A stretch of DNA of 64,000 bases from Oscarella lobularis (Eukaryota > Porifera > Homoscleromorpha > Homosclerophorida > Oscarellidae): contig NC_089179.1 of the NCBI RefSeq assembly GCF_947507565.1, forward strand, positions 558,001-622,000, in the 5' to 3' direction. Positions within the stretch are counted from its first letter, which is position 1; every line of letters starts with the position of its first letter. The translations under genes and the position numbers were made by a program. This document shows positions 8,861 through 23,688 of this stretch, piece after piece. The notes under the pieces were generated by a model. It worked only from the letters and a program-made list of their open reading frames with translations. It had not been told where the DNA came from and searched no databases.

Positions 8861-11458
8861 ATGAACGACGACATCGAGTACAATCCCTTTTTCAAGGCAC
8901 TCCAGGTCAGCGCGTTTAGTCTTCTTCCACGAGAGCGTTGTTACTGTGTTCTAGACAACGTTTGAGGCCATTTATATCAAGGCTCAGGCGGATTGCTGTA
9001 CGATTTGCATCCCGCAAACGTCTTCTCTGCCTCGATCGCGCAATTTCGATTCGAAGTTTGTCGGTACGTGTCGCTGTTGAACTCGTAGCGCGACATAAGA
9101 TTGATCGAACGGTTCTCCGCAGAGCTCCACGTGCTGCGTCCTTCTCCCTATTTCAAAGGGTCGGCTTCGTTTTCGACGATAGGAAAAAATAATGCGGGAC
9201 TTTGACTCTTCTTTTTCTATAGACGATACGTCACTAAACGTAAAGGAAAGGATGTGGAATTCGAAATTGAAGATGGAAGGATTCACGCAATTTCGGGTAA
9301 AATTTCATTATTCTCGTCTAATCTCTCCAATGATGAATTTAGGTTTTTCGGGTTCTTTCAAAAGTGCGATACTGAGCGAAGAGTTGGGATACAATAAGGT
9401 TGGGAAGGACTCAGATTAAAATTGACTCAAAGGACATAGGCTTTTTTTCCCATTTCAGTCCTATGAACAATTCAAAATCCTCCTCATCGATAGAACACTA
9501 GACCCTGATTTGCAGGTAATACAGGCACGGATTTCGCTAATGAAAAGGGAGATATAGTATCCTCCACAGTCATGCAACCACGCTGATGAAGGGAGTCCCA
9601 CGGTTTGGAAACTAGAACAGCCAAAATCAGCCGAGTAAGATAAAAGAAGCGGATGCAACGGCAATCTGATCTCATTTTTTTAAAAATATTTTCAGATGCA
9701 TTCAACTTCTCAAGTCACACGCGTCTTTGCAAAAGGCGTGTATTCAAACGAATCGTCTTGTGCGTCTCGCGAGCGCGCTTTTGCTTTTTTCTTCAGGTCG
9801 TGCACAACTTGTGGAAGATGATAACGACGTTCAATCGAAGTTACGTCATCGTCGAAGGATACCTGGATCAAGCTGCGTCCAAATTGGAATCGTTTTGTCT
9901 TCAAGCCGTTCAGGCACGCGAAAAAGAAGATGTCGTTTATTTAGTATCAATTTTGTGGAGTAATTTTATTATAGGAGGCGCGCGCTGCACTTCAGTCCAA
10001 TCATTCGACTATAGATAAGAGAGGGGAAACGATGATACAAGTGGCCATTGAAAGGCAATTTATTAACGCGGAGGGGCGGGGGGGGGGGGGATATTTCTAT
10101 ATTTTGGAATTAGTCTTCTAATGGGCGGTGTCCACGACAAGATGTTTCATTTTGTGAAGAACGCTCATCGAAAACTGGATGAGGTGCAGTAGGGGGATAC
10201 CTTCCAATGTTCATATCCTCGTTACGTTGTGTGCTAGGATTTGCTTGCTCGTTGTCGTCGATTTCATGGGATCACCGCTAAAGATTTGAGCGTTGCCGAG
10301 CATTTGTGCCGTCCCACCCCAGAAGCAGTACAGTAGAATAGTCTTAAAGTCTTCGTTTGCGCGCAATTTGGCGTTTGTGTACCAAAGGTCGTAGAACTAG
10401 CTTCTCTAGATGGGCACACCAATCCGCTTGACAAAGTGATATGCATGAAACAGTGCCTGGTATTGCACGAGACGGTTTTCTCGGACTAGAATGTTTCACC
10501 TGCGCTTTTCTGTAAAGGAGCTTATTAGTGAAGCTGCCAAGACTGGAGCAGACGTATTGTTAGGAAGTGAAGGTATAGTTTGAGACTACCGGACGAAAAT
10601 CCAAACTAACGTCCTTTTTTTTGTTATTAGGAATTCCGTCGCTCGCTTCTGACGATCTCATTCCCTTGCTGGTTAGTTTGCTCTGATTATCGAATTGCCA
10701 ATTTTGCTATTTCGTCGCGACAGGTTGTAGTCATCATCCAGGCCAAGTGCAGTGAGTGTCCAATCATTAAAAGTCCTTACTCGCTCTCACGATTGTACAC
10801 GCAGACTACTTGCCAAGTAATCTTTACTACGTAGAAAATTTTCATTGGTCCACGTCAAGCAAGGCAGACTTGGGGTAAACGGCCTACAAATTAGACGAAA
10901 TCATCGCTATATTTATACAAGGTACACGCTTGTCACTTTTCAAGCGGCGGTGCAATTTATTTTGAAAACCGATCTTTCTCCTCTCATTATGGAGCAAACG
11001 GAAGAAGTCGTATGGCGCTTAGCTACGAAATCTTACTTCATTACGAGTGTTATGTGCATAGGAAGTATCATTACAAGAGAATTCGGTGTCCCTAGGCGTC
11101 GAGCCGCAAGGACCAGTTCAACAAGAGTCCAAAAAGAAAAAAGAGACGAGTACACAGAAAGGCGCGGCAAAGGCGGAAAATACCGTGCGTAGAATTAATT
11201 TTTCGCCAGCATTTCCTGCACATAAATTCTAGGGTACCTATTCCGCTTTGGAGCAGCTACCGGCTTCTATCAAAGTACTGCCATATAAAGGGCAACCCAA
11301 CGTCATAAGCCGAACACCGCCGCCTGCGCAGGGACTGGGGTAATCAGACGTTTACAAACATGCGAGTGACTATAATGCTGGTTTTATGATGTAGAGGAAT
11401 TGTTGGACGACTGCAGGGTAGACGTTGGGAAGAACGAGCTTCAGGCAAACTATCCTGA
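8861..11458 (+). CDS. ANKRD27: VARP/ANKRD27-like VPS9 protein without ankyrin repeats
   Basis: Many short exons; the first are 8861-8905, 8955-9063, 9123-9159, 9223-9296, 9343-9398, 9459-9515 and 9570-9634. The start MNDDIEYNPFFKALQ matches the VARP N-terminus (DLLKNPFYLALQ in human). Then come GKDVEFEIEDGRIHA, a helical region (GETMIQVAIE joined to SLLMGGVHDKMFHF across a GC-AG intron at 10055), and a VPS9 domain with ASDDLIPLLVVVIIQAK and SKADLGYTLVTFQAAVQFI. VARP is an endosomal Rab21 GEF and R-SNARE regulator. The human protein continues into two ankyrin blocks; here a K/E/Q-rich linker follows and the frame ends at 11456-11458, just before the convergent SVOP gene, so the ankyrin half is absent. 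The last two exon joins are tentative. The ATG is only 47 bp after the DAO copy 2 stop. Confidence 0.8.
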
Positions 11459-11657
11459 ATTCTCTTTACTTTTCTTGTCATGCTGCAGCTCTTCACTGAT
11501 ATCAGTGAAGCTAAATTATCCTAGAAAGAGAATTGCCGATTTATGAAATAAATTAGAAGATGATTGATGATTCGAGTTGCAAACGAAGCCAGCTGCTTTG
11601 ACGCACAATAATAAAGGTAGAATAGTCGTAAAAGCATTTTTAGCAATTCATCTATAA

Positions 11658-14058
11658 TTAGGTCTTGCGATTTATTTTGACGACGTCCTATATTTGCGAT
11701 GAAGAATGAGATTTGGTACATTTTCCTTTAGGATGACTGACCTTCATTCTCTTTCCCTTTGTCTCGATAGGTAGCAGAAGGGAGCAGATTCCCGCCAAGA
11801 AAAAGACCCCAGCATACGTGCCCTCTGTTCCACGAAGCGACTTACGCGTAAGAACCTTGAAATTATTTAACAAAACGCGCGTATACGTCATCGGCGAATT
11901 TTCAAAAAACGCGCACCTGAGCAATGAATGGAGTTGACATCGATCCTAGCCGAGCCACGGTGCTACACATTCCCAAACCGATGGCCCGCATAGAAGTTGG
12001 ATAAACCTTCGAGAAAAAAGGGATAGATAAGCTCTTTTTATAGCTGCTGCTCTTCTTGCCTCTGGGGTGTAAACGTAGGCCGCTTGAAAGGCGCCGGTGA
12101 CGAGACCTCGCACCAGGAAGACAAAAAACATGAGAAGGTACCTTCATGATATACCGAAAGTCAATGTGAGCCAACCCGCCACGCGCGCGTACGTACTTGT
12201 CAACAGGACAGATATACATGAGAAAGAAACCAATAATGCAACCAGCAAATTCGGCGGCCATTGTCTTCTTTCTTCCAATTCTTTCAATAATAAAAGCCGT
12301 CAAGAGAATGCCTGCATATAAAGTTTCAGGTTGATAAGAAGGTAGCTATTATTATTTATTCTACCAGGAAGTTCAGCAGATGTTGTCCATAGCATGTGTA
12401 AATAGTCTTCGGTGACTAACGGACTGCATTTGGTTTCATTGGTCATATTCGAAGCAAGCGAGAAGTCTAGACGTGCACGTTAGTCACACATACCCCATTA
12501 ATTATAATTGAACTACCGTGACAGGGCATAAATGTGCCGTCGGTCAAGTTTCTTGCGGTCAAATCTTTAATGATTTCCAGCATTTCTGTTGTCAAGAGAA
12601 CGATTCCGTAGTAGCCAAAAGCGGCGCCAAACCAAATGAACCAAAGCAGACAGGTAGTAATTTTTAGCTCTCTGGACGCGAACAGATCTTTTAGGTTTCC
12701 ACGCGACTAGAAAAAGTGACAAAAATATTTTCTTAAACGGTAACACAGAAGAACTACCTTTTTATAGTCTTCTTCTTCTTTTGGCTTTGAGATGAGCCTT
12801 ATTTTCTCGGAATCATCGTAATCATCGTAATCATCACTCAGATCGCCTCCAGCGATACCATCCAGATCGCCTCCAATGTATGCCCCGTTAGCAGTCATTT
12901 TCTTTTTCGGGTTTCCTTTGCTTGTGCTTGCAGTCACCAACCATTCCCTTGTCCTCTCTTTGTCAGAAACGAGACGGCCTGGAGGTAAGGATTTCTTATT
13001 GGTTCGTGCCACCTTTTCAAGAACGGCACGCGCTTTTTTCATTTCGCCGCTAGCGACATAGAAGCGAGCACTTTCGGGAACGAGCTAGATCATCACCTGA
13101 TGATGTCTGCGCAATGGTTGGAAGCTACCTACCCAAAACGCAAAGAGATCAAGAAAGAGTGGAACTGTCGTGAAGCCAAGCAAATAGTGCCAGCCTAGGT
13201 TGGCGTAAACCATAACGACCAGAGCAAGGATGACTTCAAACAGCGTTCCCATAGCAAAAAAGACCTGTACTTGAAAACCTTCAGGCTATCGTATGTAGCA
13301 AGAGAACATATCAACGTCACCTGAATTAGTAAGAGGCAATAGGCCCTTTGCTTTGCTGGTAGAAATTCGGAATAGAATGTAACTCTGTGTAGCGGAAGGA
13401 TCGAGTCAGTCAATGAGGAGAACACACTTGAGTGTCCTTACGCCTGGGCACCTCCTGATATGCCGAAGCCGATGAGACCGCGTGTGAGTAGCAAATACCA
13501 ATAACTGAACGAGAAGGCACTCAGAAGCCCCATCGTGCAAACAAATATGCAAACAACAAATAAGCCCTATCACACACACACATAAGAAGAGCCATCATAT
13601 CTACCTGTAAGTTAGTACCTTTTTTCGACCGTATCTATCCATTAGAGCTCCCCATACTCCGGCACCAAGGAAATTTCCGATAAAAACAGACTAAACAAAA
13701 GATTTTCAATTTGAACAATTTATTCATTATGGTAATACAGTTGTAATAAGTCCTTCCTCCACCGCAGTTAGGTTATACTCGCAGCGAGCAGCTGGACCCA
13801 GAACAGCGAGCAGCATAATTTCCATCGCATCAACAACCTTCAAAGTTTAATTAAAATTAATTTAATTAGATCATGCAGTCCTAACCCATATGAGACCTGC
13901 AAAGACAGACAAGCGGACTTGAAACCAGCCGAATCCGCACGCTTCGATCGCCTCGTCGACTGTGAAAACATCGTCGCCGGCGTCTGCAAAAAATGCGTTA
14001 GGCTCGTATCACATCATGTTGAAAGCATACCTTTTCCTAGCGGTTTTCCTTCATTCAT
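11658..14058 (-). CDS. SVOP: SVOP-like major facilitator transporter
   Basis: Minus strand; first exons 14058-14031 and 13983-13886, then about ten more. DDVFTVDEAIEACGFGWFQ, WVVDAMEIMLLAVLGP, MDRYGRKK, RVTFYSEFLPAKQRAYCLLL, WFIWFGAAFGYYGIVLLTTE, IERIGRKKTMAAEF and AAYVYTPEVYPTSMRAIGLG follow the order of SVOP (synaptic vesicle 2-related protein), a 12-helix MFS carrier of the SV2 group with unknown substrate. The central loop carries an extra lysine-rich then aspartate-rich stretch (around 12770-12990, including SDDYDDYDDSEK) not in the vertebrate protein as I recall it. The end is either a spliced RMKDVVKINRKT (stop 11658) or a read-through ending near 11688. Head-to-head with ECT2L, 90 bp between start codons. 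Confidence 0.88.
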
Positions 14059-14148
14059 CTCTTTCAACTTGAAGCCGTACTCAAGTCCGCCCGCACGTGA
14101 GGCGGCGACACACGTGAGCAGACAGACCCCGTATAGATTCCATTCGCT

Positions 14149-17100
14149 ATGGCGGCGAATGCAAAGCCAACGCGCAGTCGATCGCGACCGACGAAGAGCG
14201 CGTGGACGCCGACAACGCACGTGCCGTCCAACGAGCAGGTCAGTAAGCGTGCGCTCGACTTCGTGCGAAAACGGGCGTTTCGGACTCCCGTTGCCACACG
14301 ACCGAGCACTTTGTTTACATACGAATACTCTATGCGTACTGTACAGCTATTCGAAGAACGAAAAGCTCTCGTAGGCCACTGGGTATGAAGTCTAAGATGC
14401 CTAGCCGGTTTTCTACGAGCGTTCTTTTCTAGTTCGATATGTGGACCGACTCGCAACGGCGTCGTTTCTTCGACTTTCTTCTTCGACGCTCGAGCGCCGG
14501 CCAAGCGCGCTACGTGCACGATCTTCTCCACGATCGCGTTCCCGTTCGACGAGCCGATTTCACTCGCATACTGCCGCGCTTTCTTTCGCTCTACATCTTC
14601 TCGTTTCTCGATCCGCGAACGCTGAGCCGATGCGCGCTCGTTTCGTGGCACTGGAAGTTTCTTTCGGAGCAGGATTCCGTTTGGACGGTCAAGTGCGTGC
14701 GCCACGGCTGGTATTTGCCGTACGCGCCGAGCGAGCGCGAATACGGCGCGTGGAAGTTTCACTACATCAATTGCGTGCAGACTTTAGATATGACGTCACC
14801 GAGCAAAGAGGTGCCGAATTACGTCACGGCGGCCAGAGTGACCGCGAAGTCGTCATCGTCTTTTTTTTTTAGATGGCTCATCTTCTCGCGTCGTTCAGTG
14901 CAACTGATCTAAAATCTGACGTCGATTCGGAATCGAATAGAAAACTGCGAAGAAGTCGAAAAGGTTGCCTATCATTTATTTATTTATTTATTTATTTATT
15001 TATTCGCTGTAATGCTTTTAGGGTTGAGTTGGAAGAAACCTCCTTGGCTCGATCCCGATCCTCGTCCCGAGGATCTCGAGAGGGGATGGAGAGCCATTCA
15101 GACCGGATCGTTCGATAGGGCAATAAGCGGCTCGTCTCCCGTTCACTTTTTCACGCATTCGGCCGCGTCGAAAACGTACGCGCAAGCAGCTGCGTTGACG
15201 CTGCGCCACGGGCTCTCATTGTCGCCGCCGCCGTCGGCACGTCGGAGAAGAAACACTGATCCGGATGTAAATTAAATGGAGACTCTGTCACGTGCATTTT
15301 TATCTTTTTTTTAGGTTGAAAATGGGACTTTTGTTGGGGATCGACGTCCGGCGTCAGCGATTCCTCTTTCTATGTCGTTCGATGCAAGCAGTGAGTTGGT
15401 ATATTGAATCGATATTGTATTAATTTACTGTATTGTTTTTTTTCAGATGGAACATCTGGTGGTCCAACTTTGAGCAGTTCATTTGTTTTAGCGACCCAAC
15501 TGAAGTGAGGCTCTTATTGGTATTTTCCGGTTTATTAGAACACCAATTTCTAGACACGATGTCAGAGGCGGCTTCTATCCAACGATAAATGGTACAAAAG
15601 ACGCAAGGGCATTAGAACAAGTAAGAGACAGGGAGGAAGAGTTTCTCAAAAAAATCATTAAGAGACTGTATGTAGGGGTACCCCAGCTATTCACATCCAG
15701 CCGTTCTCATAATTTCCTCGCAGACACCCGCATACGAAGTAAGGAGAAATACTAAAATATTACTAATAGCCGATACTGAGAAGTGTTTAGCTTTTATTGG
15801 ATGCATTGCTCTTCGGAGTCCTGCCTATTATGTACGAGCACGATAGCACGACGCTGGACGCGCTGCTTTTCAAATTGAAGATCGCTCTTTCGGGTCGACA
15901 CGCAAAGTAAAAAAAAAACGTCGCCTTTTGACGGCGGTGCGGTCATTCGGCCATACGCCTCTTTTCTCTTTCCTCAGAAACATTGGACTTCTGATGAACG
16001 GCGATTCGACGACAGTCAACGTCGTCGCCGGACACACGATGTCGGCGTCGTCTATGCAAACCGACGAAGCGTTGCGCGGTTTTTGGGAGGAAATGTGCGG
16101 TCACTTGCTCACTCCTGACCAGGGGGGAAGACTCGACTTTTTCGCTCCTCTCGCGTCGACAGGTAAAGCCACCCACTTAAGTTAAGTTGGCATGCTATAT
16201 ACGCATTTTTAACATAAAGAGGAAGGCCGTGCTATTCTTCAGTATATCGAGGGTTTCACGGGGACAAAATTGTCGGCTCCGTCACGCATATCCCCGACGT
16301 ATAAATCAAGTATTGATCACTAGTGAGATTGTGCTGGTTTGTATCTCTTACTGCTGCGATAGTTAATTCCGAGTGGTGGGGTTTGGGGGGTTTCGACCTC
16401 TTGAAGCCGCCAGCCGTTTATTTCGACGTGAATAAGCTGAACGCTTGGGCCAATATGGCCGAGCAAGTCGACGTAATTCCATGCGATAGGCAACGCGACT
16501 AAAATTTTCAATTAAAGTTGTAGGAGGCTTTGGCGTGCGTGAAGAAAACGTTTCGGTTTTATTTTACGAAGAAGCAGAAAGAATTGGCCGGCAGGCTGGC
16601 TGGTGAGCGTTTAGACAACTGGGGAGATATTGTGGGACTATTATAACTTCTTTTGAAGGACAAGCCGTTTTTGAGGCTCTTGGTCTTGTTGATGTTCAAC
16701 AGCATTTTGATCATTTACTGGAAATATCATCTCTATTGATAGAGGGTATATCGGACGTGCCATCGTATTCGTCAAGGGTAAGAAAAATTGCATGGAAAAC
16801 GAAAGAAAATATCTTAGACTAGGAAGATGCCACTCTTCATCTGTCATCTTATTTAAGAGACCATGGTCTGCCTACAGAAACTGTAATAATAGGATAAGAC
16901 TCTAAGAAGAAGATTCCTTTATTTTTTTAATTTACGAGGGCGCCGAACCAAGTATCGACTCCAAAGAAGAAAGCATAGAGGAAATCAGCATCGAGGAGGA
17001 CGAAGTAGCTATACTTTAATCTAACTATTCTAGATAGTCATTTCTTCTTCGTTTCAGCCGGAAGTTCGCCGGTTCGCCGCCTCTTCAGTAGAAGGACGGG

Positions 17101-18654
17101 GTGCAATAGCGGATGAATTTTATCGCACTGAAGTGACGTACATGAGAACGCTATCCGTCATTCACACCGTCTTTGTCGTTCCACTCAAGGCCGCTATAGA
17201 CTCAAATAAGCGAGTTTTGCACGGCAAACACACTATTTCTTACCGAATGCGTATGTATATTTAAAGGCCCGTTGTGAGTGCCATCAATTTGCGCATGATG
17301 GTCAGCGACGTGGAAGCTGTGCTAGTCTTGAGCAGGTACGGTTATTAGTTCGTGAATAAAAACAAACGGGTTTTTCAGACTTCTTATTGATGACTTGAAA
17401 TCGCGGCTGGACACTTGGACGGCAGATCAGGTGCAGTTCGCCAAAAAAACTGTCACGTTATTATTTTGAACGCTTTTTCCAGTGCATTGGCGACGTACTT
17501 TTGAAATTTGCTAGTCAATTGAAAGTCTATACGAACTACGTTAACAACTATAGCGTCACTTTGTCCACAATTGAAAAGGTGGGCGCTGATTCGTTGGGAA
17601 AAACTTCAAGAAACGTTCTCTTTTAGTGCGAGGAAGAGATTCCCGCTTTTAAAGCCTTTTTGAGGAAGCGAGAGCGAAAACCGGAATCTATGATGCTTTC
17701 TCTCATAGAATTACTGCTGATTCCAACGAAGCGGATAGAACAGTATGCGGCGTACTGTATAGTCTTCTTTTTTGTATTATACATTCTTTTCTTGTATCAA
17801 GATATCTGTACTTGCTAGAGGAATTGAAGAATTCGACCCCAAAGGATCATCCGGACAGACCTGACGTCATTGCAGCTACCAAGGCCATTCAGCAAGTTCA
17901 GAATCATATCAAAGAGGTGTTGATACGTGACAGCGATCGTGACGCAATATAACGTTCTACTTTTAGACAAAGGAGCATCACCGGAAGGACAGACGAATGG
18001 CAGAACTCGAGAAAAGAATAGTTGATTGCCCTGTAACGAGACAGTATCAACTACAAATATATAGGCAAAAGTGTCTTTTCCCATTAGGGTCTAATTGAAG
18101 GCAATAGACGATTGATAGCTGAAACAGAAGTGACTCAAATGAAATCCGTTGGAGAAACAAACGGTAGCAACAGTTCAAAGTAAGTATGCAAAGGGAAAAC
18201 TGGGACTGACTGACCACGCGGCCTGATCTACTAGTAGCGGCGGCTATCAACCCATACAAGACCTAGGCCTCTTCCTATTCAGCGACGCTCTCCTCGTAAC
18301 CGTTCTCAAAACAAAGCACTTTCCTTTGGAGAGATCTTTCTCGCAGACACACCAGTAAGATCGACACGCGAGACCGTTCCTCCAGTCCGACGTACAATTA
18401 ATTTGCTGCAGCTATTTGGCATCTGTAGCCCTAAGCAATCTTCAGTTCTCAAGTCTTCCTGACTCCAAATGTAAGCCAAGCGGATAGGCCGGGAGAAAAA
18501 CGAAGGTTTTTTTCTTGCAGATATGCAGAACGCGTGCCTTCTCAAAACGCCAAAGCATCGGTGGATCTTTCAGCTGCAGTCAGCCGAAGAAAAAATATCG
18601 TGGCTATCGCTTCTGGAGTCCACAGTTCACGCGTCTATTTCCCACGGAAAATGA
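14149..18654 (+). CDS. ECT2L: ECT2L-like F-box and RhoGEF protein
   Basis: First exon 14149-14382, second from 14433, then many short exons. The N-terminal part LFEERKALVGHWFDMWTDSQ precedes an F-box (FLSLYIFSFLDPRTLSRCAL, then VSWHWKFLSEQDSVW) at about 14575-14685. A middle region (LLLDALLFGVLPIMYEHDST) corresponds to the conserved central part of ECT2L. The C-terminal half is a DH domain (about 17075-18000; DEFYRTEVTYMRTLSVIH, LRKRERKPESMMLSLIELLL) followed by a PH domain (about 18200-18640; LGLFLFSDALLVTVL). The expected role is Rho-family nucleotide exchange with an SCF-type adaptor module; human ECT2L is poorly studied. Stop TGA at 18652-18654. Exons between 15300 and 17040 were not all resolved. 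Confidence 0.88.
14974..15004. repeat. (TTTA)n microsatellite in an ECT2L intron
   Basis: About seven tandem TTTA units directly before a 3' splice region. Confidence 0.8.
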
Positions 18655-18741
18655 GTAAAGAATATCAATCAACTTTTTTCTACAAACGACGAGCGACTAA
18701 TACAGTTTATTACACTATCGTTCTATGGGTGGTTCATTATA

Positions 18742-20068
18742 TTATTTTAGTACGCTGCTGCTGTTAAAAGAATGAATGAAGAGAGTCACTTCCTTCATGG
18801 CCACAGGCAGAGCGTCTCGCTTCAGAAGATCGCGTCTCTGTTTGCACCACTTTCGAGCCGCCTTTCTCTCCATTTCATCATCACTCAAACCTAGAAAAGA
18901 AAAAAGAGGGAAGTTTCGGATATACTGTATCGTAAACGCATCTCACCTTCTCTTACGACGCTGACTTTGTCAGGCAAAGTGGCCTTCAAATCGCTGTAAA
19001 CAAGTCGGACTGTCGCCGGCTGAGGACTTTCGACGGAAGGTTTGATAACAAAATAAACGTAATCAATAGCAAAGCTCGTCTGGATTGGTCCGAGCAGCAC
19101 GTCGACGAAAGCCTGTTGCGTCACATAAGCCTGATGAAATAATAGCTATGGAGCGATAGGTAAGAATCAATAGACATGTGCATACTTGTTGTCTTCTGTT
19201 CACATATGCGTTAAGGTAAGTGCTTAGTGTTGATACGAATAACTAGAGGGAATAAAGTGGAAAAATAGTTAGCGCCCTCCTGTCCTGGTCTACCTTTATG
19301 CTGGAGTTCAAATATTGATCGATTATTGTATGAAATGGAACAAAGTAGGGAATGGTGTGGCGGCCCACCTAAACGAGTTGTTACAAGCGCGTTAATTAAT
19401 TAAGAGTTTATGACGTCACTCTAATTCGCTTCCGCCCGAAAACCAATTCGACATAAAACGATTCGAAATATTGGCCATCGTAGGCCGTCGTTATTTCCAA
19501 GCGAACGGTTTCTTTGTCAACGACTTGGATTGACGTGCCGGTCATTCGATAGGCATCCCACACGTCGTCCACCTGAAAAAAATTCGCGATTTTTTTTTCG
19601 AGTTTTCGCGTTACAGTACCCGTCTCTTTTTGATCAGATCGCAAGCGAAGTCCCATATCTAGAGAAGAATAACGATCTAGCCCCCGCGAGTCCCGTACAC
19701 ATAATCGCGGACTGTGACTGACTTCTCTCGCTTCTCTTCGAGTCAGATCGTCTGGTGTGTCTAGTGAAAAATCGCGCTCTTAGTGTTTTCACGCGACTCT
19801 TCGGTTATCTGCCTTCGTCCGCGTGGCGAATGACTGCGGCGATCTGCTGCTCTCGTTTCGCGCTGTCTATTTTGTCCTGCAGACGAGCGCTATCGCTCTT
19901 TAGCTGACCGCCTAGACGAAAGTCGACGAAAATGACCTGAGTTCGAGTACTGGCTTACAAACGCCTCTTAGGCCGTCCAAGTCAAGATCTTCGACGTTCA
20001 AATTACTAACAGAAACAAGGTAATACCGGCTACATTGGCGCTTTACTACGCTACCGATCAGTCGCCAT
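18742..20068 (-). CDS. CENPO: Centromere protein O (CCAN subunit)
   Basis: Minus strand. The first exon, from 20068, encodes MATDR and splices to [14 protein letters not shown]; a coiled coil follows ([20 protein letters not shown]). The RWD-type region then shows [89 protein letters not shown] and [19 protein letters not shown], which align in order with human CENP-O (for example LLYKDLTATLP). The last exon encodes a basic tail ending near VTLFIHSF, stop at 18742-18744. CENP-O pairs with CENP-P in the constitutive centromere network and helps recruit PLK1. Start codons of CENPO and MTO1 lie 48 bp apart on opposite strands. Confidence 0.85.
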
Positions 20069-20116
20069 TTTTTGAACGTAACCGCTAATCTCAAACGCGC
20101 GTTAACGAATTTCAGA
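20069..20116. promoter_or_regulatory. Putative bidirectional promoter between CENPO and MTO1
   Basis: 48 bp between divergent start codons, the tightest head-to-head gap in the window. It ends in TTTCAG immediately before the A and ATG of MTO1, which looks like a 3' splice site. Confidence 0.35.
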
Positions 20117-22942
<2,826 letters not shown>

Positions 22943-22956
22943 GACTATTTATTAAT

Positions 22957-23688
22957 TTATTGATTTTTCGAGATATCAAGAGCTAAGGCAAACGTATAGA
23001 GTTTCGAATCGATGCCAAAATCGTTCTCCCGTGCACAGCGCAGAATCGTCTCCAACATCCCGTCAAAGGGAATGAGAAGAACGTCGAGAAATTCCTCGTC
23101 CTCCAAATTCTTCTTCTTACCCAAATCGGTCAAATTTTCGTCGTTCGTCTTTTCGTCGCCGTCGATGCGCACCGTCACAAGCGCCGTATTCTCGGTGCTC
23201 TTCCACGGATCGACGTCGAGCGCACGTGACGCCGCTCCCGTGCACGTGCCAACGAATCCCGTCTCTTCGTTCAGTTCGCGAACGGCCGCCACTTCGGGCG
23301 TCTCGCCCGCGTCGACGAGACCGGCGGGAAATTCGATGCAGACGCGTCCCACCGGCGGCCGATAGGAGAGAACGAGCACGACGTGCTTTCCGTTCAATTT
23401 CGCCGATTCGATGTAGGCGAGAACGTCGACGCCGTCCAAAGGGCCGCGCGTCGTCGTTCGTTCCACCGTTTCGTACGTGTGCTCTTTGCCCGCGCCGTCG
23501 ACGTACGTGACGACGCCGAATCGGAGCCAATTGCCTTCCGATTTCCACTCTTTGCGAATCGTCTTCATTTTCGACATTTTGCGAGCGACCGATTTAGCTC
23601 TGTCGTCGATGGCTGCGGCGCAACGCTTGGGATCGCCTTTCAGTCGCGCCAAGACGGCACAAATCGCGGACGAGATGAAGAATAGCAT
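22957..23688 (-). CDS. NUDT5: NUDT5-like ADP-sugar pyrophosphatase
   Basis: Intronless, 243 residues, start ATG at 23688. The Nudix box is complete: the helix starts in GLVDAGETPEVAAV and continues RELNEETGFVG, i.e. G-x5-E-x7-REL-x-EE-x-G with a hydrophobic end. Before it, RFGVVTYVDGAGKEHTYETV, RPPVGRVCIEFPAGL and the RTT motif match NUDT5, which hydrolyses ADP-ribose and related ADP-sugars to AMP and sugar phosphate in the cytosol and nucleus. A C-terminal DSKLYTFALAL matches the NUDT5 end. About 40 residues precede the NUDT5-like part; an internal MSKMKTIRKEW could be the true start. Head-to-head with ESS2 (97 bp). Confidence 0.9.
   Translation of the reverse strand: MLFFISSAICAVLARLKGDPKRCAAAIDDRAKSVARKMSKMKTIRKEWKSEGNWLRFGVVTYVDGAGKEHTYETVERTTTRGPLDGVDVLAYIESAKLNGKHVVLVLSYRPPVGRVCIEFPAGLVDAGETPEVAAVRELNEETGFVGTCTGAASRALDVDPWKSTENTALVTVRIDGDEKTNDENLTDLGKKKNLEDEEFLDVLLIPFDGMLETILRCARENDFGIDSKLYTFALALDISKNQ

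Noticed and set aside
14064-14762. Minus-strand arginine-rich open frame of about 230 codons
   Set aside because: Antisense to the first exons of ECT2L, which have clear family similarity; composition typical of a shadow frame.
23117-23548. Arginine-rich open frames overlapping NUDT5 on both strands
   Set aside because: Shadows of the intact Nudix frame.
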